Shown here: piece after piece, positions 16,240-27,772 of the stretch | How the letters are laid out: the number at the start of each line of letters is the position of its first letter | Numbering within the stretch: the first letter of the stretch is position 1 | Source: Echinometra lucunter | Lineage: Eukaryota > Echinodermata > Echinoidea > Camarodonta > Echinometridae | Length of the DNA: 64,000 nt | Direction of reading: 5' to 3' | NCBI GenBank assembly: GCA_029962745.1 | Contig: CM057162.1 | Coordinates: forward strand, 20,492,491 to 20,556,490 | The notes under the pieces: model-generated | The model's input: the letters and a program-made list of their open reading frames with translations, nothing else | Databases searched by the model: none | What the model was told of the DNA's origin: nothing | Program-made: the position numbers and the translations under genes

Positions 16240-17950
16240 TGTGTACACTGCTATATTCACCTGTATTCACCTGTCTTTTCGGGCTCCTTGGAAGACGAAA
16301 GTCTTCTGATGCCCTCCCATTTTCAGTTTACTTCCACTGCATGGTCTATCCATTATAATCTTGACTTCTTGTTATAATAGTGCAGTATTGAATGCACCTA
16401 ATCAAATAATCTAATCAGCCAGATAAATGAATCTATTATATTTTTTCTTGTGAGAAAAGCGTCTACTTCTGTCTTGAATCCATTGACCGTGGATGCCTCA
16501 ACTGCCGCCTTAGGTAACATATTCCAGAGGTTGACAACTCTACGCGTGAAGTTATTCTTTCGGATGTTCAATCATACGTGCTGCTTCTGTATCTTGAAGC
16601 AGTGACCTCGAAGGTACACCCTCTCCTCTTTTGTTTTAAAGAGCTTAGATTGGTTGGTGTCTGTAAAGCCATGCATGATCTTAAAGACCTGTATCATATC
16701 GCCTCATAATCTTCTGAAAGCCAGAGTTAGTACCGGTAGATTCAACCATTCAAGTCTAGCAGAATATGGTAAGTCACGTAGACTGTGTACTAACTTTGTT
16801 GCTCTTCTCTGGACTTTCTCAATGATAGCTGTGTCACGCTTAAGTTGGGGGCACCATACACAATTTCCATATTCAAGATGTGGTCTGACTAAGGCTTTGA
16901 ATAGTGGGCAGAACATATCTTCATCAACACAGTGGAATGTCCTCCTGATAAGACCCAAAATCTTATTGGCTTTATTTGCTACTTTTCCCACATGCTTACT
17001 GAACTTCAAGGTGGGGTCAAATATAACTCCCAAGTCCTTCTCTCCCTCCCTGGTCTCAAGTTTGGTTCTGCCTGTTCCATCTTGCATATCATAGACCTTG
17101 TGCGAGGATTGTCTTCCGTAGTGCATAATACCACACTTTTGAACATCAAACTGTAGCTGTCATTTACTTGCCCAGTCACACAAGCTATTCAGGTCATCCT
17201 GTAGTACACCTTCATCTAATCGGTCTTTAATATGAACAAAAATTTTGGTATCATCAGCAAACATTTCTGCATGCCCCTTGAGATTGTCTGGCAGTTGCGT
17301 CACACACGATCTCCCTGAACGATAACCGTGCTGATGGTCACTGAGAAGCTTGTTTTCTTCCAAAAAACTCATGACATGGTCTCTAATTATTGACTCCATT
17401 ATCTTGCACGTCACGGACGTCAGATTAACCGGTTGGTAGTTCCCAGGATCGGTAGACTTGCCCTTCTTAAAAATGGCTGTGACTTGTGCTACTTTCCATC
17501 CAGCCGGTACCTTGCCACTCTTCAAAGACTTGTTAGAAATTACTGCCAATGGGTCAGCCAATATTTCTGCAGCTTCTTTAAGAACCCGGGGATGAATCTT
17601 GTCTGGGTCAGGTGACTTTGATGGATTCAGATGTAAAAGCTTCTTGAGAACTTCTTCTCTACTAATGTCCAAATCAACCAGTGACTTATCACTATATTTT
17701 GTAACAGGGTCTGGAATATATGATGTATCTTCTTGTGTAAATACACTTGCAAAGAAGTTATTAAGCAGATTTGCTTTGTCGTCATCAGATTGTGTCTTAG
17801 TGCCATCTTCCTTTGTCAAGTCACTAATACCACTTTTAACTTTAGTTTTGGATCTCACATAGCTCCAGAACCCCTTTGGATTGTCTTCGATTTGTCTTGC
17901 CAGATTTCTCTCAAATTGTCTCTTTGCTTTGCTTTCCTGGACCAGTTGGT
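16240..17950 (-). pseudogene. CR1-type LINE, deleted and stop-bearing
   Basis: The - strand encodes a CR1-clade reverse transcriptase fragment: KAKRQFERNLARQIEDNPKG (pre-RT), KSPDPDKIHPRVLKEAA, GNYQPVNLTSVTCKIMESII and HQHGYRSGRSCVTQL. It then jumps straight to MFADDTKIFVHIKD. The block normally between them, including the PQGSVLGPLLF motif, is deleted, although the FADD catalytic pair survives. A TGA replaces the Trp codon at 17160-17162. The frame then continues as QLQFDVQKCGIMHYGR, EKDLGVIFDPTLKFSKHVGK and VRPHLEYGNCVWCPQLKRD, and ends with a terminal RRVVNLWNMLP motif (about 16520). The copy is 5'-truncated and abuts the 3' end of another LINE at about 17950. Confidence 0.88.
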
Positions 17951-19262
17951 ATGACTGCAGCAGGTGAGAGAGGGCGCAAAAAGGATTTCTAGTCGAATCG
18001 TAGGTGGCTCTTTTCGATCTTGAGCTTGAACACCTCAAGTGATGGACTGTACAATGTAGATGATTTCGGGAGGGAGGTGATTCCAAGCCAGGGGAGTACT
18101 CACAAAAAAAGATTGTTTCAATTGCTCAGTGTTAGTATGATGGATAGTGAATTCTTTATTGTGTTTCACTACTTGTCTTTCTAGTATATTTTGGGCTTGA
18201 AAGTCCTTGAACTGTTTGGTTTTAACAGATCGTTTTGGTCTGGCATTAACAAGAAAATTCTCAATAGGAAGGGCTGGGACTAACCCCTCGACCACTTTAA
18301 AGAAGGTTGTTAACTTCAGGACTTGTCGCCTTGAAGATAGGGAAGGTAGATTCAGCTTCTTTCTCATGCTTGCAATGCTACCTGGATCACGCGATTTATA
18401 GTCTCCCATGATGAACCTGACTGCTCTGCGTTGTACCCGTTCAAGGCTCTGAATGTCCTGTAGATAAGGGTCCCATACGCAGGCTCCATACTACAGAATT
18501 GATCGAACGAGGTCTGTATAAGCTGTGCGTTTACACTGCTCCGGACAGAACTGGAGATTACGGCGAAGAAGTCCTAGAACTGTATTCGCTTTCTTTGTTG
18601 TCATGTTGATGTGAGGGTTCCATTTAAGGTCTTCTGACAGCATGACTCCGAGATACTTCTCTTAGGAGATATGTTTGAGGATATGGCCATTGACATTATA
18701 GAAATGGGTGGATTTAGCTTCAGTGCTCAGAACCTAGCATTTTGTGGCGTTAAACCTCATTCCCCATGTACTCGCCCACAATTGTAGTTGTGATAAGTCC
18801 TCCTGAAGTTTGAGGTGATCCCGTTGTGATTTAATCGTCCTGTACAAAAGGCAATTGTCAGCAAATAGATGGACAGTTGACTTGACAACATCTGGCAGGT
18901 CATTTATGTGGTATAAGAAAAGGAGGGGGCCAAGCACAGTCCCTTGCAGCACTTCTGGGGAAGGTACATGTATCATGAAGAGTTTTGTCAGTGATTTTCA
19001 CTGACAACTGTTATAAGCTAGTGAAAAATCCTCGCATCTGATTGGCTGAGAGCAAATTAGTCAGTGAAAATCACCGACAAGACTCTTCATGAAAAGCTCC
19101 CCAGACGTAACCGTTGTTGAACTCGAGTGTTCTCCATTCACAACCACCTTCATCTGCCTATTGGTTAGGAAAGATGATAGCCACTGAAGTAATGGTCCTT
19201 CAATGCGGTATCATTGGAGTTTGTGTAGTAGAAGCGAATGAGGAACAGTATCTTCTATAAAA
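17951..19262 (-). pseudogene. Second LINE reverse transcriptase remnant (FADN active site)
   Basis: Reading from high to low coordinates, the - strand encodes LLQWLSSFLTNRQMKVVVNG (about 19200-19110), a MITE interruption, then VLQGTVLGPLLFLYHINDLP, and LFADNCLLYRTIK where the family has FADD. Next come SLERVQRRAVRFIMGDYKS, LNLPSLSSRRQVLKLTTFFK, and a frameshifted terminus PSLEVFKLKIEKSHLRFD ending at about 18000. It belongs to the Jockey/CR1/L2 group. Loss of the second catalytic Asp, the frameshifts and the insertion make it inactive. It continues the - strand order of the CR1 copy beside it, which probably inserted into or next to its 3' end. Confidence 0.82.
18954..19106. mobile_element. 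Palindromic MITE inside the LINE (core family A, copy 2)
   Basis: Inverted ends TCATGAAGAGTTTTGTCAG (from 18973) and its partner ending CTCTTCATGA (19092) may extend outward to TCTGGGGA / TCCCCAGA. The core TCTGATTGGCTGAGAGCAAA matches the copies at 10071 and 26952. It splits the reverse transcriptase exactly between the TSG and VLQG residues. The outer border is approximate. Confidence 0.7.
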
Positions 19263-19838
19263 GAGAAGAAAAGTTTTGATTTTACTTACCGGCAATGTTC
19301 CTGAGGCTCTCAGTTTTCCCCTTTCTGCTTCATATCTGATGAATGAACTGAAAATGGTGAATTTTAAGAAGAAAACTGACGCTTATCAGACTCGTAGGTC
19401 GACAGCATGCCATCAAGTAACCAATAGAAAAGCATGCTTTGTAGTTTCGGTACAGACTTGCCACGTTTGCGGGACAAGGTCAATTCATTTACCGAGTACA
19501 CAGGATGAGTGGAGTCTACCATAGTTTTTTTGAGTTCTGTGTAGGCTAGTTGTAACTTAATAATAGTACAACTTTTGTAGCCTGATCCATAATGATACGC
19601 GTAAATAGTATTGAAGTAGGGTCTAGATCTAACAATTCTTCTTGTTTTTTTTTTACAGGGGGGTTTCTTTAGTTATTTTCGCATTGTTTTGTTTTTGTGT
19701 TTGTGTTTGTGTTTTTTTTGTTTTTTTTTTGTTTTTTTTTGCTTTTTGCTTTTTGCCACGGTTCATTTATAAATGGAATGTTTTTACCATTATCATTTTT
19801 CATGGAGTTTTTAAAATTTTTTTTACTTACCTTTACAG
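19263..19838. other. Upstream of the first certain NAA50 exon
   Basis: A T/G-rich stretch (19640-19760) with many TTTTTTTTG runs precedes the acceptor TTTACAG. I looked for a nearby ATG with a donor leaving two codon bases and found none convincing. Confidence 0.4.
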
Positions 19839-22800
19839 AGGGAGGAAAGATCTTGGTGATATTACCTCACACAACATCAAGCAGCTGAAGAAACTCAACT
19901 CAGTGGTCTTCCCTGTCTCCTACAATGACAAGTTCTACAAGGATGTCTTAGAAGTAGGAGAATTGGCCAAATTAGGTAATTAGTGGTTAATGTATATGAC
20001 TGGTGGGAGTGATAAGGGAGTTATGCGCATGTGAAATGGATATAACGCCCTTTTGCCTCTGAACAAATGATAATATTGGGTTGATACTAATGCTATTACA
20101 CTTTATGCAAGCTCAATCACAAGAATGCGAGCTTATAGATAACTTCATACCACAGTGAGTAGAATCAGCAGATTAGCCGTTTTTTTGCCTTTTGTAGCCG
20201 TTTTGTAGCCCTTTTGAAAACGGCTACAAAACTGCGAAAAAAATACAAAACTGTTTCCCCAGTGGAAATAACACAGTAAACGGCTACAAAACGGCGAAAA
20301 AACTGCACTTTGCAAATTTGGTTCACTGTGTACCGATATAGGTCTTTAAAAGAGACAATTACTGACACCAGGCTTGTAACTCATAATGTTTATGAGCTTC
20401 AGATAAGATTTAAAAAAAATTAAAAAAAAAAACACTTTAAAATTTTACTTAATTAAAGTGATCAAGATGCAGTTAAGGGAATGGTATGAAAATAAGATGA
20501 TTTATCATCCTACAGTGCAAACAGCAAATATTTTCCTTGAATTTGGCTGACTCTTGCTGTGATTTATATCTTCGAAGTTCTGGAGAGGTTGATCCACGCA
20601 AAAATTACACAGTCCAACATACGAATGCTCCCATGTGATACGAGGTTATCTAAAATAGCCACTCTAAAACCTTGTGACATCATACACGTATGCTTCCAAC
20701 ATGCAGCATTTTGAAACCAAATTTATAGAATGAGAAATATTGATCACAAGTAATCCACACCATAAACAAAAGTAATTTTGATGCCAAGAGACATGGAAAT
20801 TGTGATTCACTTATTTGTGGCATGAAACGTTTTTTGATTCAGAATCACTCACGGAATTGATGAATGCTTCATGCTCACAAAAGTTTCTAGTTTAGAAAAC
20901 TACACTTTCACCATCAGCATATATCACATTGTGTGTATGTCTAATGTCAGTTAAAGTCATACTTGCTGTTACCGGTATTCTACTGTAATGTTAACTTTTT
21001 TCTTCAAATTTTGTCAAGTAGACTTACTATTCCTTTTGTTTTGCATTGGTATTACTTTGGAAATAAAACTTGATTTGAACTTTAAATTTTGAACTTGGAT
21101 ACCAAGTAATAATGATACTAATACAGTTTACGACTTTAACAGTGTAAACTGACCGAAATGCTGAAGGTATTAAAGCCAAAGCGAACTGGCACCCTTGTAT
21201 GGGATTTTGAAATAGTGCCCTCTCAGTCCTAAACTACTGATTTTGTCCCCTTTTTTGCTCCCAGCATGCACTGTTCTGATCAATGAGAGCTTTATTTTTT
21301 GAGTAACATCTGTTAAAATGTATTTGTATTCATACTAAGGAAATTCACGAGAAGCCACAAAGGATATACCTAACGTTTCTAAGAGTCTCTGGTTTTGAGT
21401 AGCCGTAAGTTGGCGCTGTTGAACTACATCATAATAAGGGTCAGTTCACTGTTGCTTTAAATACCCGGTCGCTGGATTCAGTTACTATTCCACACATTAC
21501 CTTGCACATTCCTGACTCCCCAGGGAGCATTCCAGCCAGTCGCCCATTTAACGGGCAAACTCTGGCGAATGCTGCAGTGTGAAATTGTGTTATGCTTGTT
21601 TTCCCTCATGCTAATGCTGACTAGGTGAAATAATGTGATGTTCACTTCTCCCTCTGTAGCATACTACAATGACATCGTGGTTGGTGCTGTATGCTGTAGG
21701 ATAGACAGCACAGAACAAGGAGCGAGGCGTCTTTACATCATGACCCTGGGATGCCTGGCACCATACAGAAGACTAGGAATCGGTAGGTACTCTCACATTG
21801 TTACCCCCGCCAAACAAAGTTTGAAGTGGATATGAGGAATCGGCGTACGGTTGGTTAGTTGGTCGATCGGTCCGTTACAAATTTTGCGGATCGAACTACT
21901 TCCTCAGTTTTTGAGCAATGTTCATGAAATGTGGCATGCACGTTGGTCTTGGGATGAAGATGTTAACGACATTATGGCAATAAATCAAGGAAATATTGCG
22001 AATCGAACCACTTCCTCATCTTTTTTTTAGCAATGCTCAGGAAAATTAGCACAAACATTGGGGCGGGGTATGCATCACCTTCAGTAATTTTTCTAGTTAC
22101 TCCTGTCATTGAAAGGTGGGATGGAGTGGGAATTCAAAAGTATGTAGGGGTAGTGAATGGTTTAGCTTTGAAATTTCTAAAGGTTTTGGAAAACCAAACA
22201 GAGCTGATGTGTGAGAAGAAAATATATTGAAATACACAGAAAAATCACTGATGAATGCACAATAGTAAATGTTAGAAGAGTGCACAAAAAAAAATCTCAA
22301 AATCTGTTTGTTTTATTATTACTTTTTATGCCTCCGCCCACCGTAGGTGGTTGCCGGAGGCATTATGTTTTCGGGTCGTCTGTCCCGTTTTCGTTCTCGC
22401 GATAACTTAAGAATCGTTTGACAGATCAACTTCAAACTTGGCTCGTGTATGCATATGGGAGGGACAATAATCTGATTAGATTTTGGAGTCTCAAGGTCAA
22501 AGTTCAAGGTCAAAGGTCAAGGTCATAGAGGTAATAATACACATAAAAAGGGCTCATTCTCGCGATAACTTAAGAACCATTTGACAGATTGGCTTCAAAC
22601 TTGGCTCATGTATGCACATGGAAGGAACAATGATCTAATTAGATTTTGGGGTCACAAGGTCAAAGGTCAAAGGTCATAGAGGTCATTATGTACATAGAAA
22701 TGGTTTGTTTTCACCATAACTCAACTACCATTTGACCGATCACCCTCAAACTTGGCACAGGTATGCATATGGGAGGGAAAATGATCTGATTAGATTTTGG

Positions 22801-25045
22801 GGTTTCAAGGTCAAGGGTCAAAGGTCATAGAGGTCATTATGTACGTAGAAATGGTTCGTTCTTGTGATAACTTGGTAACCATGTGACGGTTCAACAAACT
22901 TGATTCATGTATGCATTTGGAAAGGGCAATTCTCTCATAGATTTGGAGGTCCCAAGGTCAAAGGTCAAGCTCAAAGATGTCATTGTATAAATGATAATAA
23001 ATCAACATGAAGTTCCATATATTTCTGATTTGGTAATGGCGGAGGCATAAAGTTCGACCATGCGTGGTCGAAGATTCATCTAGTTTTTTTTTGAGAGGGA
23101 GTGGGCTAGGGATATAGTGCCCACATTCTTAATTTTATGATGGAACATTGTTAATTTGGTTATTATATTGCCTGTTGGTAAAGTGCAAAAGTTTTGACCT
23201 TTTCATTTTGTTGGGGGCTTGTTGTTTTTTTTTTTACTTGGTAGACAAAGTTTTCATCTGACTTTCAAAAAGGTACCCTTCCCCCTCCCCATACAAAAAA
23301 AATTGTGATACTATTCCTGGCCTTATTCAACCTTTGCCCCCAGACTAATATGAGTGATGCATATCTTTAAGTAAAATGCTTAAAGATATGAGTTGTTCCC
23401 CACTTTCAGTCAAGGGAAATTTTTTTTTTTTAAGGGGCTACTTTTTGAGCCCAACCACCCCAATTTTCTACATTGTATTACAATTTACATTGGACCCTGA
23501 GAGAATTTCAGGGGCTCTATTTAAGTTTTCCAGGGCTCTTTTGGGCATTTCGTCCCGAGCCCTCGTGTAATTTTTCCATTTCAGTCCCATTCTTTGATAC
23601 GTGAAACTTGTGTATAAAGACCGCTCAAGGGAGACAAGAAAAGTAGTCTTTATAAGCAGGTGGTCTTTATGGACAGGTTCCTTTCAGTGCATACTCCAAT
23701 GAGAACCCGCATTCTAGGGAAACAGGAAATGTGGCCTTTATAGACAGGTGATTGTTATAGACAGGTGGTTGCTAAAGCAGGTTTGACTGTATTAATACTT
23801 CAATGGCTGTTTCATATATTTCTTGTTTCCTCACAGGTACCATGATGCTGAAGCATGTTCTAGATTTCTGTGAGAAAGATGGGCGCATTGACAATATATA
23901 CTTGTAAGTCTCTCATAAATGCATCCATTGCCTGCTGTAACCTTTTATGCCAGATGCTCTTTGTCATGATACCAAATACAGAAAATTTCCCTTTTCCCCT
24001 GTAGCTAATCCAGTATTTATTCCCACCATGTGCAAGGCGTAAAACACGAGTTTCCTGATGAAACTTCCTACAAATTCATGGATTTGTAGAATCAAAACAG
24101 TAGATTCATTTTACTTGAACATATATAAGCTGTGGTGACTGTTCACGGTGTGTGTGATGATGCGTTGAACACTTCAATTATCAAGTCATGTTGTAACCAG
24201 CTGTTAACATTGCTAGAGTGGATAATGGAATGTACTTGAGTGTACAATAAGTCTTACCCATGTGTCAGAGAAATAGAGATGGAGAGAGAATAATAGCTGC
24301 ATTTTGGTTCCAGGAATTTTTTTCTGAGGTGGAGGTGTCATGGTGTAGTGGTTCACTCATTTGACTCTCAATCAGAGGGTTGCAGGTTCAAATGCCAACC
24401 TGACACTTAAGTCTTTTGCATACCTGCCAACTGTTCCTATTAAAGGGAATAGTCCTATTTTTTGGAAAAGGAAATGCCAGTTTAACTGGTGTGTTCTTCT
24501 TTCTGTACAAATTGGTCTAATAATGTAAAGGAAATTCAGGAATGTTCCTATTTTTGAAAATTTCTTAATAATTTGTTCCTATTTCTTGGCCCTTAGGGTT
24601 GGCAGGTATGCTTTTGGCAAGAAATTAATCCATGTTTGCCATTCTTCACGCAGGCGTAAATGGTGACTCGATATGCTAGAGCACTACATATGTGGCCGCC
24701 AATGTAGGGCCAATGTAGGGCCAAGCCAATGTCATATGACATGACAGACCAGAGTGCTATGCAAGAAGCCACCATTATTAGTAGTATCATTATAGAGAGA
24801 CTTGTGCTGCCAAGCATCTTTATGTTTTGATGTAATGTCTTGATCAATCATTCTTTCTGTTCCCTCATTTTGACAGACATGTGCAGATCAACAACGATTC
24901 CGCTATCAACTTTTACAAAAAGTTTGACTTTGAAATCATTGAGACGAAAGAGCATTACTACAAGCGTATAGAGCCTGCCGATGCCCACGTTCTGCAGAAG
25001 ACCCTGCGACCGAAACAGACCAATGGTGTCCAAGCATCATCATGA
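19839..25045 (+). CDS. NAA50: N-alpha-acetyltransferase 50 (NAA50/San type)
   Basis: Four exons are certain: 19839-19975, 21660-21782, 23837-23903 and 24877-25045, with a tiny exon 1 missing or at 12548. NAA50 is a GNAT enzyme that transfers acetyl from acetyl-CoA to N-terminal Met-hydrophobic residues. It associates with the NatA complex on ribosomes and is needed for sister chromatid cohesion (family knowledge). The sequence shows LGDITSHNIKQLKKLNSVVF, then PVSYNDKFYKDVLEVGELAK, the strand AYYNDIVVGAVCCRID, and the RRLGIG acetyl-CoA pyrophosphate loop, split by an intron inside the last Gly. The C-terminus carries INFYKKFDFEIIE and YYKRIEPADAHVLQK. Total length would be about 167 residues, against 169 in human. 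Intron phases match across all junctions. No stop or frameshift is seen. Introns hold a hairpin repeat, an AGGTCA-bearing transposon, and a SINE with a nested MITE. Confidence 0.96.
20176..20306. repeat. Hairpin repeat in NAA50 intron
   Basis: TAGCCGTTTTGTAGCC and GAAAACGGCTACAAAAC are inverted neighbours. A further ACGGCTACAAAACGGCG occurs at about 20280. It is probably a small MITE or a foldback remnant. No target duplication could be fixed. Confidence 0.55.
20307..21659 (+). other. NAA50 intron, no further feature
   Basis: AT-rich intron DNA. TTGGAAATAAAACTTGATTTG (21056-21076) resembles a retrotransposon or gene 3' end, but nothing coding precedes it. Confidence 0.4.
22327..23049. mobile_element. 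TIR element with four ~155-bp tandem units rich in AGGTCA
   Basis: The ends TATGCCTCCGCC and GGCGGAGGCATA are inverted. Inside lie four diverged tandem units of about 155 bases (starting near 22389, 22551, 22703 and 22853). Each contains a CTCGCGATAACTTAAGAA-like head, CAAACTTGGCTC, and a block of direct AGGTCA repeats such as AAGGTCAAAGGTCA. These blocks match nuclear-receptor DR1 half-site spacing. It lies in the intron between the second and third certain NAA50 exons. There is no open frame. Regulatory activity is speculation. Confidence 0.75.
23050..23836 (+). repeat. NAA50 intron with dispersed GGTCTTTATAGACAGGTG-type repeat
   Basis: Between 23610 and 23795 several related words (TAGTCTTTATAAGCAGGTGG, GGCCTTTATAGACAGGTGA, TTATAGACAGGTGGTTG) recur and end in GCAGGTTTGACTGTA. 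This looks like a dispersed repeat of the host genome. The rest is plain intron. Confidence 0.5.
24331..24740 (+). mobile_element. tRNA-derived SINE with nested MITE
   Basis: The head GGTGTCATGGTGTAGTGG is A-box like and GGTTCAAATGCC is a weak B box. A seven-base loop with CTC in the anticodon position sits between them, so the source was probably a tRNA-Glu-like gene. The tail (TTTTGGCAAGAAATTAATCC, then GCCATTCTTCACGCAGGCGT) continues only after a 194-bp MITE (24418-24611). A second copy, without the MITE, lies at 57366. It sits in the last NAA50 intron. Confidence 0.78.
24418..24611. mobile_element. 194-bp MITE (family B, copy 1), nested in the SINE
   Basis: The termini GCATACCTGCCAAC and GTTGGCAGGTATGC are perfect 14-bp inverted repeats. 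TTTT flanks both sides (24414-24417, 24612-24615). A sister copy with a 4-bp AGAT duplication is at 28488. It is non-coding. Confidence 0.85.
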
Positions 25046-25363
25046 GAGGATGTCCTTGAAGTAGGAAATATTTCAATGAACTTTGCATTTTGAAGCTATG
25101 GACTCAAGTTGGAGATGGTGTGGACTTTTTTACTCAGTGTGTGAGTGCCCACTCTGGTAGTATGGAACTGCTTTGGGGGAAAATTTGATGGTAAATGGAA
25201 GAATCTTCAACAAGAAGTACATGAGAGAGAGATATGTTTGGAGTATGTCAAAGGTATTTATTTGATCAGGTTTTTGTCACATGTTTCCAAGCATATCGGA
25301 ATACTGAACATAATGAACAGCAAACTGTTGTTATTCTTCATATTTGATCCAAGCTATGGTAAA
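25046..25363 (+). other. NAA50 3' UTR (extent unknown)
   Basis: No poly(A) hexamer is seen close to the stop. The first AATAAA (25437-25442) falls inside the MITE that starts at 25364, so the transcript end may be transposon-supplied. Confidence 0.4.
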
Positions 25364-25668
25364 GGGGTGTTCAGATATAAGGCGACATTATGGCGCCACT
25401 TATGTTAATGAACGCGCATTAATGCATCAGCTCTCAAATAAAACAGAACTTTGTCAAAACTTGCGCAGACAGTCTCATGACAACATAGTTTGCGCTAACT
25501 TTATAGGAATTGATAGATTGGTGAGCATTTTATTGCAGCCAGGCAGCAAAAAAAAAATGTGTCTTGCCTCGGCAACATGTTTTGTTGCCTCGTACCCTAT
25601 TGACTTGTACACCAAATTGTTGCGGGGATTTTGTGGCGCCAAAATGTTGCCTTATATCTGAACGCCCC
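25364..25668. mobile_element. MITE downstream of NAA50 with 36-bp inverted ends
   Basis: GGGGTGTTCAGATATAAGG at the left pairs with CCTTATATCTGAACGCCCC at the right. The inverted match extends inward to GGCGCCAC, about 36 bases. It is non-coding. It carries AATAAA at 25437 on the + strand, a possible poly(A) site for NAA50. Confidence 0.78.
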
Positions 25669-26951
25669 TTAAGGCTGTCAGCTAGTTGTACGAATCAATT
25701 ACACCGACCCATTCGTGACCGATGGTTGATGTTTTGTGATTTGGCGCATGAATTTTGATGCAAAGCTCTAAAAAACATACCAAATATATGAGCAGAAAGA
25801 GAAAAAAAATATACAAATGCTCATTTTATTTCCATCAGGATTTGTTGTTTGATGCTGAAATCTTTTAAAAAGGGAAATAAGCACTAAAATCTTTGAATTT
25901 GCAATGCAATGGAAAGTTCAAGATCACTGTTTTTCTATGTACTGTACATTGGCAAATTTAACTTCTCTACATACTTATGTCAATTTACCGTATATTCATT
26001 TCAGATAAATGACTTTTAAAGAAAAATGTAAGCGGAAAACTGCTGTCGATTGAAGTAGAAAAGCAAATCAAATATGGCTTCAAATAATTCCTGTCATGAA
26101 TAGTTTAAATCAAAACATTGATGTGGCTGTCAACATGCTGGACTTTGCTATGACACGCTGATGGCATGATATCTTTTTTTTCCCCAAAATAATAGGAACT
26201 GTTACCAATTAAGTAATATTTAATATTTTTGAAAAAAATATATTTGATAACATTGAATACATGCAAACTTGCACATGAAATGTTACAAGTTAACATATAA
26301 GATAATCAGCATAGCACTTCTAGCCTTAGGTAATAATCTTGATACCAGTGTTGAATGGGAAGTTTTTTCACAATTGTCTATCAGATAAGGCCAAGTAAAA
26401 TGATTGATAATTCATACTCTGGATTATTTGAATGTGAAGAGGTGGTTCTCTGTAATTTTGGTATTTTTAATATTCCTTTGGTTGGGTCAGTTTCATTAAA
26501 AATTGCTAAAGAACTCGATTATTATATCTATTACAGAGACAAAGTGAATTTTTTCCTATATCATTTTTTGTGGTATGTGCTCAGATTTTGCTTGAAGTAT
26601 TTCATTTCAATTAACACAGAAATAAATATCAGAAAATTGGGATATTGAAGGGAATCAAGAAAGTAGGCTTCAATTTTTGCTTGGCCCTGTAAAATTTGAT
26701 ATTTGACTCAAATCAGTAGTTATTTGTCGTAAGTTTGAAAAAGATATTTAAAAAATTTCCTTGAAGGTTTGTTCGAAACATTCAAAACATAATTATTTAT
26801 TGAAAAAAAAATAGGAAAAGTTAATCATCTAAGTATCCCCATAAAGGCTTCTAACATGATTTAACTGCAGAATGTGGAGTAGCAGGATATGAAGATCTGA
26901 AATGGTTGTACCAAGAGGGAAATACCTTGAGAGATATTGGTTGTAGATTCT
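25669..26951. other. Intergenic, no feature
   Basis: AT-rich DNA between NAA50 and the MITE cluster. Short open frames have no recognisable motif. Confidence 0.4.
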
Positions 26952-27096
26952 GGGCCCCATTTCTTAAATCTTGTTATCATTAACAAGTTGCAATATCTGT
27001 TATAAGCTACTGAAATCCTTACATCTGATTGGCGGAGAGCAGATTTGTCATAGAAATGTGGCAGTTGTTATTGATAAGTTTTATGAAACGGGGCCA
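26952..27096. mobile_element. Palindromic MITE (core family A, copy 3)
   Basis: The ends GGGCCCCATTTCTTAAATC and TTTTATGAAACGGGGCC are inverted partners. The core CATCTGATTGGCGGAGAGCA and TTTGTCATAG match the copies at 10071 and 18954. Confidence 0.75.
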
Positions 27097-27772
27097 TGAT
27101 TGGATCACTAAACCTGTCGGAAAACTGACGGATCACAATGGATGGTGATGAATTTTGTTTTCAAATCAAGTTTCTTGAAGGTGATCCATTTTTTCAATAA
27201 TTTGCATGGGGTTTTGGGCCATAAATTACTGGATGATAGTCTAGACTTCAGGCAATGGCCTCCTGGTGGGAAAAAAGGTGAGGACCAATCACACGCCTTT
27301 GAAATTATCGCAAAATACATTATACGATATCATTAGCAGGTTTTAGGAGGTTTCTCTTTTTGGACCAATTAAATTCTAATTTTTTTTTTAAGTCTTTTTT
27401 TTTTCAAATTTATTTCAGAGAAGCTACTCTAAGCAAGATAATTGTAAATCTAGCCATGTCTTGATTTTCCTCTCTCTCTCCACAACACACAATTTGTTAG
27501 GGACAGTTCATATTCTATACACCCATATTATTTAGAGGCACATACATGTATTAGATACCATAACCTAATTCTTGAATTAAAGTTTTGTATCCCATCTTGT
27601 TTTCTTAATTTTTGGCAATGATTTTCTCCACCCACACTTTATGAAGTAAATGATATAATGTTGCTTGCTTGAACACTTTGCATAAAATGTATTTTCTATG
27701 CTAAAATATTAAAGAAAACTTGTACTATTTGAAGTAAATACTGGAATATAATGTTTACTTAATATGTCTGTA
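27097..27772. other. Intergenic, no feature
   Basis: AT-rich DNA with no clear gene or repeat border. Confidence 0.35.

Noticed and set aside
16654..17156. Open frames on the + strand
   Set aside because: Antisense shadows of the CR1 reverse transcriptase remnant.
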